The notes beneath the pieces are model-generated. The model did not search any database. It was given only the letters and a program-made list of their open reading frames with translations, and was not told the origin of the DNA. DNA of 64,000 bases from positions 1 through 64,000 of the forward strand of contig DASRER010000048.1 in NCBI GenBank assembly GCA_035651995.1, written 5' to 3'. The number at the start of each line of letters is the position of its first letter. The stretch's first letter is position 1. The position numbers were made by a program, and so were the translations under genes. Positions 33,322-41,683 of the stretch are shown piece by piece. This DNA comes from Terriglobales bacterium. Its GTDB lineage: Bacteria > Acidobacteriota > Terriglobia > Terriglobales > Acidobacteriaceae.

Positions 33322-33350
33322 ATATATATATATATATATATAACATTAAT
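33322..33350. promoter_or_regulatory. (AT)n tract and AT-rich motif upstream of the GntR gene
   Basis: Twenty-one bases of alternating A and T (33322-33342) followed by ACATTAAT lie about 83 bases before the regulator's start. On the minus strand it reads aatgttatatatatatatat, nearly the same as the motif at 29717-29736. It may be the regulator's own operator and promoter. The dinucleotide run is also length-variable by nature. Confidence 0.45.
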
Positions 33351-33528
33351 CAACGCTTTTTGTCGACAATCCCCGGCGGGCGGAAATTACTTATTCGATT
33401 ATTCCGTATCTATGTATCCGGTACTCATCATTCAGCTCTGGCCTTGTAAACGAACGTTCCCAATAAGCTGGGCATACCGGCTTGCGACAGCTATCCCGAA
33501 GTTGGTCGTATCGGACTTCGCTGCGGGC

Positions 33529-34857
33529 TCAATAGGTGAACGGGTTGTCCGGCAATTTCATGACAGGCAGATGCTTGCCGTCTTGGAAGGCGCTGAAGTG
33601 CAGGAGCCACATGCCAATGCCGGAGGCCCCTTGCATCAAGCCCGTCTGGGCAACCAATAGGTCCGGTTTGACTCGGTGCTCAGCCTGAACCCAGCGAACG
33701 CCACGATCGTCGCGCGTGGCTTTCTTGAGCAGGAGGTCGCTCATTTGTCGCGCAAGGTCGAGATACTTCTTCTCTTTGGTGGCTTCGTACAGACTTAGGT
33801 AGAACTGTGCCTGAGCGGTGACACCGCAGCAAACGCTCACGTTATCCCACTCGCCTGGTGTCACGGCTTTACCGACGTAGTGGGTTTCGGCGAGTGAACG
33901 CGCCAGTTTCTTCATCCAATCCATCCACTGCGGATCTTTCGTCACCTCGTACAGGCGATAAAAGAAGCGCGCCGTCCCTGCCGGACCATGACACCATCCG
34001 AGGTAGTACATCTTTTTCCCCTCTGGACTGTCGTCGTGGTAGATAAGGCAGGCTTCGCCCTGCGTATCGGCAATAGAGGTCAGATAGTGCGCGCCTGCCA
34101 CCGCGGCATCCAGGAAGCGCTTATCCCCAGTTTTGCCATACAGCGTGGCCAGAAAATATGCGACGCCGGATGTGCCATGCGAGAAGTTCGGCATTTCGCG
34201 GGGAAATTTGGGATCCATCATCCACTTCAACTGCCCCGGTGCGGGGTGTTGAGCGGCATCGATCAGGTGTTCGCCCGCTCTGACAGCCAGCTCTCGGGCG
34301 CCCTTGGCGTGGAGGTGCTCATCAGCCCAGAGCAGAAAAAGTCCGGTTCCAGCGCTGCCAGCGATCACGTCGGTGGTGTCGTTCCACTTAATGCCATGGT
34401 CCGTCGGCTTGGCCGATTGCGTGAGCCATTCAACAGTCCGAAGGGCACCGTCGCGGTATTTCGTGTCCTTGGTGACGAAATACGTCTGCGCCAGAGTGAA
34501 GCCGGTACCGGCGAGCCCTTCGTACAGGCCGGGATCGTCCTGCGGCCTCATCGAAGCAAGGAGAGCGTCAGCGCCGGAGCGCGCCAACTTCAGATAGCGT
34601 TGCTCCCCAGTGTAGCGGTACGCCTCCAAGAAAAAGAGGATCGGTCCGGGCGTACCGGCATAGAGACTGGTGTTTACAGTCTTCGGATCGCGAGGGTCGC
34701 TGGACCACACGACACCAGTCTTCTGCGCAATCGTGCTCGCACTGAGCCACTGGGCAGCGCCCTCCGCCGTTGCCAAGTACGCATTTGGACGTGCGCCAGC
34801 AGCCGAAAATGTGAAGATCAGCGTGCAGGCCATGAGTTGGATTGAGCGCTTTGCCAT
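33529..34857 (-). CDS. Secreted LanC-like (lanthionine synthetase C family) protein
   Basis: A 442-residue alpha/alpha-toroid protein. The signal peptide is about 1-22 (LMACTLIFTFSAAGA). LanC-type glycine motifs repeat round the barrel: GLYEGLAGTGF (109-119), NFSHGTSGVAYFL (224-236, His227), GWCHGPAGTARFF (287-299, Cys289-His290), VCCGVTAQAQFYL (342-354, Cys343/Cys344) and QGASGIGMWLL (409-419). LanC enzymes hold zinc with Cys, Cys and His; here candidates are Cys289, Cys343 or Cys344 and His290. LanC enzymes are normally cytoplasmic, so export is odd. No lanthipeptide precursor or LanB/LanM is visible. It lies upstream of the GntR gene on the same strand. Confidence 0.8.
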   Translation of the reverse strand: MAKRSIQLMACTLIFTFSAAGARPNAYLATAEGAAQWLSASTIAQKTGVVWSSDPRDPKTVNTSLYAGTPGPILFFLEAYRYTGEQRYLKLARSGADALLASMRPQDDPGLYEGLAGTGFTLAQTYFVTKDTKYRDGALRTVEWLTQSAKPTDHGIKWNDTTDVIAGSAGTGLFLLWADEHLHAKGARELAVRAGEHLIDAAQHPAPGQLKWMMDPKFPREMPNFSHGTSGVAYFLATLYGKTGDKRFLDAAVAGAHYLTSIADTQGEACLIYHDDSPEGKKMYYLGWCHGPAGTARFFYRLYEVTKDPQWMDWMKKLARSLAETHYVGKAVTPGEWDNVSVCCGVTAQAQFYLSLYEATKEKKYLDLARQMSDLLLKKATRDDRGVRWVQAEHRVKPDLLVAQTGLMQGASGIGMWLLHFSAFQDGKHLPVMKLPDNPFTY

Positions 34858-34883
34858 GACAACCTCGTGCGTGCTCTTGGAAA

Positions 34884-35267
34884 TCATTTCGCCGGGACCA
34901 CGCAGCTTAGCAGCCCGTCCGAGTCTGCTCCGGCATCACCGGCAGCTATGCCGATATGCCGGAGATGGTGAATCAAATGATCCAGATAGTCACCTACAAG
35001 GAATTCGAGGGTGATCGGCTCGCCGCCGCTGACGATGAGGGTCCGCCTGCCAGTCTGCGCTGAGATCGCGCTCGCGGCTCGGATCAATTGTTCGTTGGCA
35101 ACCCGCCAGCGTTCGATGATTGCCTCCCATTCCATCTCCTTGATACCGATGCAACTCGACCCAACGGTCACCATCGTATCCGGGGAGGGCTGGCTTGTCA
35201 TCCAGTTGCGCGCGGACGATCCGCTGGTTTGGGGACCGAATAGTGCCCGCCAGAAAAACCGCACCAT
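34884..35267 (-). pseudogene. DinB-superfamily-like C-terminal remnant
   Basis: The last 75 residues (EAIIERWRVANEQLIRAASAI, then LEFLVGDYLDHLIHHLRHIG) resemble the last two helices of DinB/YfiT metal-binding four-helix proteins, where the closing H-x3-H-x-x-H histidines bind metal. The first 50 residues are Ser/Thr-rich and unlike the family's N-terminal helices, and total length (127) is short of the usual 150-170. It probably represents a 5'-truncated gene at the right border of the island. It overlaps the longer start option of the LanC-like gene by four bases. Confidence 0.45.
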
Positions 35268-35837
35268 TACTGCACGTCGAGTTCATCCCGCATGAGCACA
35301 TCTCACCAGCCTCGGCCCAGCGACCAGCGCCACGCCAGCGCGTGCAGCGCCCGTTAGATCAACGGACCGCCAACAGACCTCGGCCGCTAAGCTGATGATT
35401 CCATTCAAAAGGACGGGGGGAGGGGTATATGTCGAGCCCCCGTGCAGTCCCCGTCGCACAACGTGATCACCAGGATTTCCTGTGCCATCAGTGGGGAGAC
35501 GGTGGGGGCAAACACACCTCCGCCCCGGTTTTGGCGAAGGTGCAGGAGAACAGCACGAAAGAGGCGAGAACTGGCTGGCCGATGTCACCGCATTTGCCGG
35601 CCGTCCCGTCGGGTTGGTGGGCCCGACCGGCTGCTGCGCCGCCGAAGCAGGAGCGGCGTAACGCCGAGCGCGCGTTCAACCCAAACGCGATAGATGGGCG
35701 CGCGCTGCATCGGGCCCGATTGAGCGCACTCTATGACGGAGGCGGCCGGCGGCCTAGATGGCATCCGTAACCAGGGGCGGTAACTCGGGTAACGCAGCGC
35801 TCAGCGCTCGGCAGTCAGCATTCCGCCCCTGAACCAC

Positions 35838-35872
35838 TGCCGAACTGCCGGATTGCCGAACTGCGGAATTGA
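35838..35872. repeat. 'gccgaactgccggattgcc' short tandem repeat
   Basis: Imperfect units of about 12 bases (ccgaactg/ccggattg) repeat three to four times. Apart from this and the promoter at 35978, I see no recognisable gene in 35268-35992. Confidence 0.5.
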
Positions 35873-35977
35873 AAGTCGCGCCGTCCGTCCCGGTTTCGGC
35901 AGCTGGGCCATCCGCCACTTCGGCGGTCAGTCGCAGGGGCGGCCAGGTGCTGAGTGCTCTTTTTCGTCCCAATCATC

Positions 35978-35983
35978 TATAAC
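35978..35983 (+). promoter_or_regulatory. -10-like box (TATAAC) for the epoxide hydrolase gene
   Basis: TATAAC ends 9 bases before the ATG at 35993, so a transcript from it would be leaderless or nearly so. No Shine-Dalgarno is seen. Confidence 0.4.
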
Positions 35984-35992
35984 TCTCCCCGC

Positions 35993-37150
35993 ATGCCCAT
36001 CACTCCCTTTCGCCCCCAGGTCACCGACGCGCAGATCGCCGACTTGCGCCAGCGCCTCGCGCGCACCCGCTTCCCTGACGCCGTCGGCGGCTGGACCTAC
36101 GGCTTCGACATCGCCTATTTGCGCGAACTCCGCGACTACTGGCTGAACAAATTCGACTGGCGCGCGCAGGAAGCCGCGTGGTCGCGTTTTCCGCAGTTCC
36201 GCGCCGAGATTGACGGCATGGGCGTCCATTTCATCCACGCGCGCAGCGCCAATCCCAGCGCGCTGCCTATTCTGATCTCGCACGGCTGGCCGGGCTCGTT
36301 CCTCGAGATGCTCAAGCTCATCCCGCTGCTCTCCGATCCCGCCGCTCACGGCGCGGACGCGCGCGACAGCTTTCACGTGATCGTGCCGTCGCTTCCCGGC
36401 TTCGGCTTCTCCGACCGGCCGCGCGTCACCGGATTCAACACGTTCAGCATGGCGCATCTTTTTTCCGAATTGATGCGACAGCTCGGGTACGAGCGCTTCA
36501 TCGCCCAGGGTGGCGACTTCGGCGCCGGCATTTCCACCATTCTGGCGTGGAAGTATCCGCAGCGCGTTACTGCGATCCACCTGAACTACATTCCCGGTTC
36601 CTATCGTCCGCATGTTGATCCTGCACGCCCCATCACCCCCGAAGAACAAGCGGCGCTCGACGCCGACGACCGCTGGATGGAGGAAAAAGGCGCGTACTCG
36701 CACCTGCAGCGCACGCAGGCCGACGTTGCCGCCGCCGCGCTCAACGATTCGCCCATGGGCCTCGCCGCCTGGCTGATCGACAAGTTCCGCGACTGGGCCG
36801 ATTGCGAGAACCCCGATGGCACGCGCGACCTCGATCGCCGCTTCACCAAAGACGAACTGCTCGCCAACGTTTCGCTGTACTGGTTCACCGAGACGATTGC
36901 TTCATCCATGCGCCTCTATCGCGAGAGCCGCCTGGCGCCGCTTGAGTTCGGCCCCGGCGAGCGCATCGCCGCGCCTTGCGGCGTGGCTCGTTTCGCCAAG
37001 GAAGAGCCGTTCATGCCGGAGTCGTGGGTGCGCCGCGTCTACAACGTGCAGCGCTGGAAGGAAATCCCCACCGGCGGCCACTTCGCCGCATGGGAAGAGC
37101 CGGAACAACTGGCGCAGGAGCTGCGCGAATTCTGCCGCGCATACCGCTAG
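35993..37150 (+). CDS. Epoxide hydrolase (microsomal EPHX1-like alpha/beta hydrolase)
   Basis: A 385-residue protein. It starts with the EHN-type N-terminal domain (ITPFRPQVTDAQIADLRQRL, TYGFDIAYLRELRDYW), then an alpha/beta hydrolase core: oxyanion loop HGWPGSFLEML, nucleophile elbow QGGDFGAGI with the catalytic Asp, and the catalytic His in GGHFAAWEEPE near the end. The acidic member probably lies in the cap or C-terminal strand. It opens epoxides to diols by an ester intermediate. No signal peptide. ATG 35993 is 9 bases after TATAAC. A LysR gene faces it with 12 bases between stops. Confidence 0.92.
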   Translation: MPITPFRPQVTDAQIADLRQRLARTRFPDAVGGWTYGFDIAYLRELRDYWLNKFDWRAQEAAWSRFPQFRAEIDGMGVHFIHARSANPSALPILISHGWPGSFLEMLKLIPLLSDPAAHGADARDSFHVIVPSLPGFGFSDRPRVTGFNTFSMAHLFSELMRQLGYERFIAQGGDFGAGISTILAWKYPQRVTAIHLNYIPGSYRPHVDPARPITPEEQAALDADDRWMEEKGAYSHLQRTQADVAAAALNDSPMGLAAWLIDKFRDWADCENPDGTRDLDRRFTKDELLANVSLYWFTETIASSMRLYRESRLAPLEFGPGERIAAPCGVARFAKEEPFMPESWVRRVYNVQRWKEIPTGGHFAAWEEPEQLAQELREFCRAYR

Positions 37151-37162
37151 CGCGGTTGGCGG

Positions 37163-38050
37163 CTAGTTGCAGAGCGCGTCCTGGAGAAACTTCGCAACTT
37201 CGCTGGTCAGGGCCCGCGGTTGCGCGGTGATCGGCAGGGCCAATGCCTGGTGCCGCACCAGCCTGCGGCCCGCAATGCGCAAGGTCTGAAAATAGCGGCC
37301 CGTCTCTTTGAGCGCGTACTCGGGCAGCATCGAATACCCGAAACCGGCCTCCACCAGCCGCTTGATCGCCTCGGTATCGGTGGCTTCCACGATTACGCGC
37401 GCGTGCACCGGCAGCGCCTCCAGAAAGCGATCAATCAGGATCCGCATGTTGCTGTCGCGAGGATAAAGAAGAAAAGGCGCGCCATCGAGCTGGTGAGGCG
37501 CGATGGAACCGACGCGCAGAGAGCGCACGGGTGACGCGGACGGCCTCAGCAGCAACAGCTCCTCGTCGAACAGGTGAATCGTGCGCAGCTTGTCGGTCCG
37601 AATCGGCAACGACACCAGCCCGAGGTCGAAGCGCCGGTCCAGCAGCCCGGCCACGATCTCCTCGGTCGCGAGCACCGTCAGTTGGAGGTCCATGTGCGGA
37701 TACCGCTTGCGCAGATCGGCCAGCGGCTTCGCCAGCCGGTAGATGAGCGTGGTGGCGCCGGTCGCGAGGTGGAAGGGCTGGGTGTCGCTGACTGGCTCGC
37801 GCGAAAAATCCAGCTCCAGCAACCGCAACTGGTCCATCACGTTCCGCGCGTGGGCCGCCAGCCGCCGCGCTGCCGGCGTGGGCAGCAGATTCCGCCCGGA
37901 GCGGACGAACAGCTCCGACTTGACCTCCCGTGCCAGGGCCTTCAGCTGCACGCTCACTGCCGCCGGTGAAAGATCGAGCTTCTCGGCGGCGCTGGTCAGC
38001 GACGCCGAATCCATGACCGCCAGGAGCAACTCGAGTTTGCGCACTTCCAC
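37163..38050 (-). CDS. LysR-family transcriptional regulator
   Basis: A 295-residue regulator. The N-terminal winged helix (MEVRKLELLLAVMDSASLTSAAEKLDLSPAAVSVQLKALAREVKSELFVR) is canonical, followed by the two-lobed effector domain (LATGATTLIYRLAKPLADLRKRYPHMDLQL, FDLGLVSLPI, EAGFGYSMLPEYAL). It is transcribed toward the epoxide hydrolase gene and divergently from the second TonB receptor, with 273 bases between. It may control the receptor/pectinase genes. The effector is not deducible. Confidence 0.92.
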   Translation of the reverse strand: MEVRKLELLLAVMDSASLTSAAEKLDLSPAAVSVQLKALAREVKSELFVRSGRNLLPTPAARRLAAHARNVMDQLRLLELDFSREPVSDTQPFHLATGATTLIYRLAKPLADLRKRYPHMDLQLTVLATEEIVAGLLDRRFDLGLVSLPIRTDKLRTIHLFDEELLLLRPSASPVRSLRVGSIAPHQLDGAPFLLYPRDSNMRILIDRFLEALPVHARVIVEATDTEAIKRLVEAGFGYSMLPEYALKETGRYFQTLRIAGRRLVRHQALALPITAQPRALTSEVAKFLQDALCN

Positions 38051-38323
38051 GGCGGGATCCTCGCGTGTCGCGGGAGTCGTGAATTATTAACTTTGATTGA
38101 ACGAATGCTTTAAATCTTTAGCGTTGACACCCCACTATACAAACAGAGATGCTCACTGCGAATCAAGGCCCATAGAACCGGCTGCACCCAACGGTGCCCA
38201 AGAACGGATCGCCTGGTCCCTTTCTTTGGAACATGCGCGCGGGTCGATTGACTCGAAGAGTCGGCGTGGCCTCCTACCGGACGCCACCACCGGAACACGA
38301 CACCTAAGCGATATGGAGGCAGT
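38051..38323. other. Shared LysR/TonB-receptor intergenic region
   Basis: The first 100 bases are AT-rich (gaattattaactttgattgaacgaatgctttaaat), suitable for LysR binding and divergent promoters. The receptor mRNA would have a leader of roughly 180 bases with no recognisable riboswitch. TATGGAGGCAGT precedes the receptor's ATG. Confidence 0.4.
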
Positions 38324-41300
38324 ATGCGGAAGCACAGGTTTGCCATCTTCGCCGCGGCCCTTCTCTCTCTCTCAGTCTTGGCAACCGGCCAGGCGGTGAA
38401 CACCGCCCGCATCAGCGGCATCATCACCGACACGAACGGCGCCAGCATTCCTGGCGCCGAGATCAAAGTGACGCAAACCGCAACCGGCCTCACGCGCGTG
38501 ACCACGACTGAACCCGACGGTTCCTATTCGCTGGCTTCGCTTCCCGTTGGGCCTTATCAGCTCCAGGTGAAAGCCAAGGGCTTTGGCGAGTATGTGCAGA
38601 AAGGCATCGTGCTCCAGGTTGGCGAAAGCCCGCGCATGGACATTGCGCTGAAGGTCGGCACCGTCGAGCAGGTGGTGGAAGTCACCTCGGCCGTGCCCCT
38701 CGTCGAGCAACAGAACACTTCCGTCTCCACGGTCATCGATCAGCGGCGCATCGTGGACCTGCCGCTGAACGGCCGCCAGGCGACACAGCTGGTGATCCTT
38801 TCCGGCGCGGCCACCAACACCACGCTGGCCAGCAATGACCTGATCAGCACCAAGAACTACGGCAATGGCGTGGGAACCAGCTCGGTCACCATCTCGGTGG
38901 CCGGCGGCCAGGTGAACGGCACCAACTACGTTCTCGATGGCGGCGACAACAACGATTCCTTTTCCAACGTCAACCTGCCGTTTCCGTTCCCCGATGCGCT
39001 GCAGGAATACAGCGTCCAGACCAGCACCTCCTCAGCCCGCTACGGGCTGCACCCGGGCGCGGTGGTAAGCCTTGTGACCAAGTCGGGCACGAACAAGTTC
39101 CACGGCGACGTTTTTGAGTTCATCCGCAACAACGCCGTGAATGCCAAGCGCTACGCTTTCCCGGGCGCGAATCCAACCCCGGATACGCTCAAGCGCAACC
39201 AGTTCGGCGGCACGTTGGGCGGGCCGGTCCTCCGCGATAAGCTGATGTTCTTCGCCGGGTATCAGGGGACGCGCAATCGCTCCACACCCACGCCGACCTC
39301 GGTCCTGGTGCCCACGGCAGCGGCGCGCAGCGGCGACTTCAGCACCATGATGTCGGCCGCATGTCAGTCCAGCGGCACCGCGCGCCTGTTGCGCGACCCG
39401 GTAACCAATCAGAACTTCGCTAACAACTTCATCAATCCGGCGCGCTTCGATAGCGCTGCCATGAACCTGCTGAAGCTTGTGCCGGTCTCGACTGACCCCT
39501 GCGGCAAGCTTTCCGTTTCCATTCCCACCACCGGTGACGAGGATCAGGGAGTGGCGCGCCTGGACTATATCCGCAGCCAGAAGCACAGCATCTTCGCTCG
39601 CTATTTCATCGCCGACTTCCGCGATCCCGCGATTTTCGACCAGCAGAACATCCTGACCGCGACGAAGGCGGGGCAGCTTTCGCGCAGCCATTCGCTGACG
39701 CTGTCAGACACCTACACCTTCACGCCCACGCTGCTGAACACGTTTCATCTGACCGGGACGCGGCTGGCGATTGATCGCAGTAGCCCGGGCGACATCCCGA
39801 ACTTCACCTCGCTCGGCGTCAACATTCCCAATCCGCTGGATCACGCCATGGTGCTCTCCATCAGCGGCTACTTCAATGTTGCCAGCGGCACGGCGACACC
39901 GGGGCACTTCAACCGCAACGCCCTTCAGGTGGCCGACGACGTGGACTGGACCTTGGGCCGCCACCAGCTCTCGTTCGGAGTGGACTGGGTGCACAACCGG
40001 CTGAACGAGCTCTCGAACTTCCAGACCAACGGTCAGTTCACCTTCAACACCACCTTCACGCGCGACGGGTTGGCGGACTTCATGCTGGGCCTGCCCACCA
40101 CTTTCGCGCAAGGCAATCCCGAGTGGGAGAACTGGCGCCAGAATTACGTCGCGCTCTACCTCCACGACAACTACCGCATTCGCCGCAATCTGATGCTCAA
40201 TCTCGGCTTGCGCTGGGATCCGTATTACCCCGCCCATGACGTTTACAAACGCGGCAGCCACTTCGACCTGGCCGCCTACACCGCCGGTACGAAGAGTTCG
40301 GTCTTCACGAACGCGCCTCCGGGAGTGTTCTTCTGCGGCGACACCCAGACGCCTTGCTCCTATGTGAACAGCAAGGCTGCGCAGTTCTCGCCGCGCGTCG
40401 GACTGGTCTGGGACCCGTTCGGAAACGGAAAGCAGTCCATACGCGCCGGCTACGGCATCTTCTACGACAACGCCGAGACGTTCTACTTCGACCGCTTCGC
40501 CGACAATTCGCCCTACGGCGCGGGCATCAGCCTGTCATCGCCCGCGGGCGGCTTCCGGAACCCCTACCAGGGCCAGAGCGTGCCGCCGTTCCCGACACCC
40601 TTCCCGACGTCGTCATCGAACGCGTTCTTCCCCGCGAACGCCGTCTGGATCAACTCGCCACTGGACTTGCACCCGACCTACGTGCAGCAGTGGAACCTCA
40701 GCATTGATCGCCAGCTCGGCAACAACTGGGGCGTCTCCGTTTCCTATCTCGGTAACAAGACTACTCACCTGTGGCTGGGCTACGAGGCCAACGCGGCCGT
40801 GTTCATTCCCGGCACATGCGGCTCGGCAGCGTGCTCAACCACCGGCAACACGCAATCGCGACGCGTGTTGTCTCGCATCAATCCAACCGCCGGCGCTTTC
40901 TTCTCCAGCGTGACGCAGGCCTTCGACGGCGCCGATGCCTCGTACAACGGTCTGCTGCTGGCGGCCAATCACCGCTTCAGCCAGAACTTCTCGCTCAACG
41001 TCAACTACACCTGGTCGCACTGCATCAGCGACGGCGACTTCAACGGCGAGCTCACCAACAGCCGCCAGACGCAAACCCCCGATCCACGCGTCGGCGAGCG
41101 CGGCAACTGCGGATTCGATCGGCGTCAGCTGTTCAACTCATCGCTTGTGGTGTCCAGTCCGCGCTTCCAGTCCAGGCCCCTGCGCCTGCTGCTCGGCGAC
41201 TGGCAGCTGGCCAATATCCTCAGCTACACAACCGGCCAGATGATCACCGTCCTTACAGGGTCGGATCGCTCGCTCTCCGGCATCGGCAAGGACCGCCCCA

Positions 41301-41653
41301 ATCAGGTCGGCGATCCGTTCACCGGCACCTGCCCGAACGGCTCGCCCGTCGGCTCGCTCAACTGTTGGTTCAACACCGCCGCCTTCGCACAGAACGCGAC
41401 GGGCAGTTTTGGAAATGCGCCCCGCAACAGCATTGTTGGACCTGGGTTCCTCACCTTCGATCCCAATATCGCGCGCAGCTTCCGCATCCGCGAGTCACAA
41501 AACCTGCAGGTGAGATTTGAGGTGTTCAACGTGCTGAACCACCCCAACTTCGGGAACCCGGTGCTGACGCTTAGCAGTGGACAATTCGGCCAGGTCCGGT
41601 CCATAGCTGGGGAGCCTCGCGTTTTCCAGCTGGCCATGAAGTACTCATTCTGA
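38324..41653 (+). CDS. TonB-dependent receptor, Oar-like, paired with a polygalacturonase
   Basis: A 1109-residue outer-membrane protein. A signal peptide (FAAALLSLSVLATGQ) precedes a carboxypeptidase-regulatory-like domain (ARISGIITDTNGASIPGAEIKV, about 27-110), a plug (IVDLPLNGRQATQLVILSG; NGTNYVLDGGDNNDSF; VVSLVTKSGTNKFHG) and a large barrel (LMLNLGLRWDPYYPAHD; FSPRVGLVWDPFGNGK). It ends QLAMKYSF with terminal Phe. The GGAGG is good. A Tat-exported GH28 enzyme follows after 30 bases, so pectin fragments are a plausible ligand. Confidence 0.93.
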   Translation: MRKHRFAIFAAALLSLSVLATGQAVNTARISGIITDTNGASIPGAEIKVTQTATGLTRVTTTEPDGSYSLASLPVGPYQLQVKAKGFGEYVQKGIVLQVGESPRMDIALKVGTVEQVVEVTSAVPLVEQQNTSVSTVIDQRRIVDLPLNGRQATQLVILSGAATNTTLASNDLISTKNYGNGVGTSSVTISVAGGQVNGTNYVLDGGDNNDSFSNVNLPFPFPDALQEYSVQTSTSSARYGLHPGAVVSLVTKSGTNKFHGDVFEFIRNNAVNAKRYAFPGANPTPDTLKRNQFGGTLGGPVLRDKLMFFAGYQGTRNRSTPTPTSVLVPTAAARSGDFSTMMSAACQSSGTARLLRDPVTNQNFANNFINPARFDSAAMNLLKLVPVSTDPCGKLSVSIPTTGDEDQGVARLDYIRSQKHSIFARYFIADFRDPAIFDQQNILTATKAGQLSRSHSLTLSDTYTFTPTLLNTFHLTGTRLAIDRSSPGDIPNFTSLGVNIPNPLDHAMVLSISGYFNVASGTATPGHFNRNALQVADDVDWTLGRHQLSFGVDWVHNRLNELSNFQTNGQFTFNTTFTRDGLADFMLGLPTTFAQGNPEWENWRQNYVALYLHDNYRIRRNLMLNLGLRWDPYYPAHDVYKRGSHFDLAAYTAGTKSSVFTNAPPGVFFCGDTQTPCSYVNSKAAQFSPRVGLVWDPFGNGKQSIRAGYGIFYDNAETFYFDRFADNSPYGAGISLSSPAGGFRNPYQGQSVPPFPTPFPTSSSNAFFPANAVWINSPLDLHPTYVQQWNLSIDRQLGNNWGVSVSYLGNKTTHLWLGYEANAAVFIPGTCGSAACSTTGNTQSRRVLSRINPTAGAFFSSVTQAFDGADASYNGLLLAANHRFSQNFSLNVNYTWSHCISDGDFNGELTNSRQTQTPDPRVGERGNCGFDRRQLFNSSLVVSSPRFQSRPLRLLLGDWQLANILSYTTGQMITVLTGSDRSLSGIGKDRPNQVGDPFTGTCPNGSPVGSLNCWFNTAAFAQNATGSFGNAPRNSIVGPGFLTFDPNIARSFRIRESQNLQVRFEVFNVLNHPNFGNPVLTLSSGQFGQVRSIAGEPRVFQLAMKYSF

Positions 41654-41683
41654 TCCGGGCAAGACTGGTTCACGGGGTGCGCA

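Noticed and set aside
33240-33353. Longer start for the GntR regulator at 33353
   Set aside because: The extra codons come from the (AT)n tract (alternating Ile/Tyr). The conserved protein begins at 33239.
35283-35770. Several overlapping frames of 60-113 codons
   Set aside because: They lie on both strands with Arg/Pro-rich composition and no start signals. I see no gene in this stretch.
38124-38129. Perfect -35 hexamer TTGACA upstream of the second TonB receptor
   Set aside because: No -10-like hexamer at 16-18 bases. The only TATACA starts six bases away, so I could not call a promoter.
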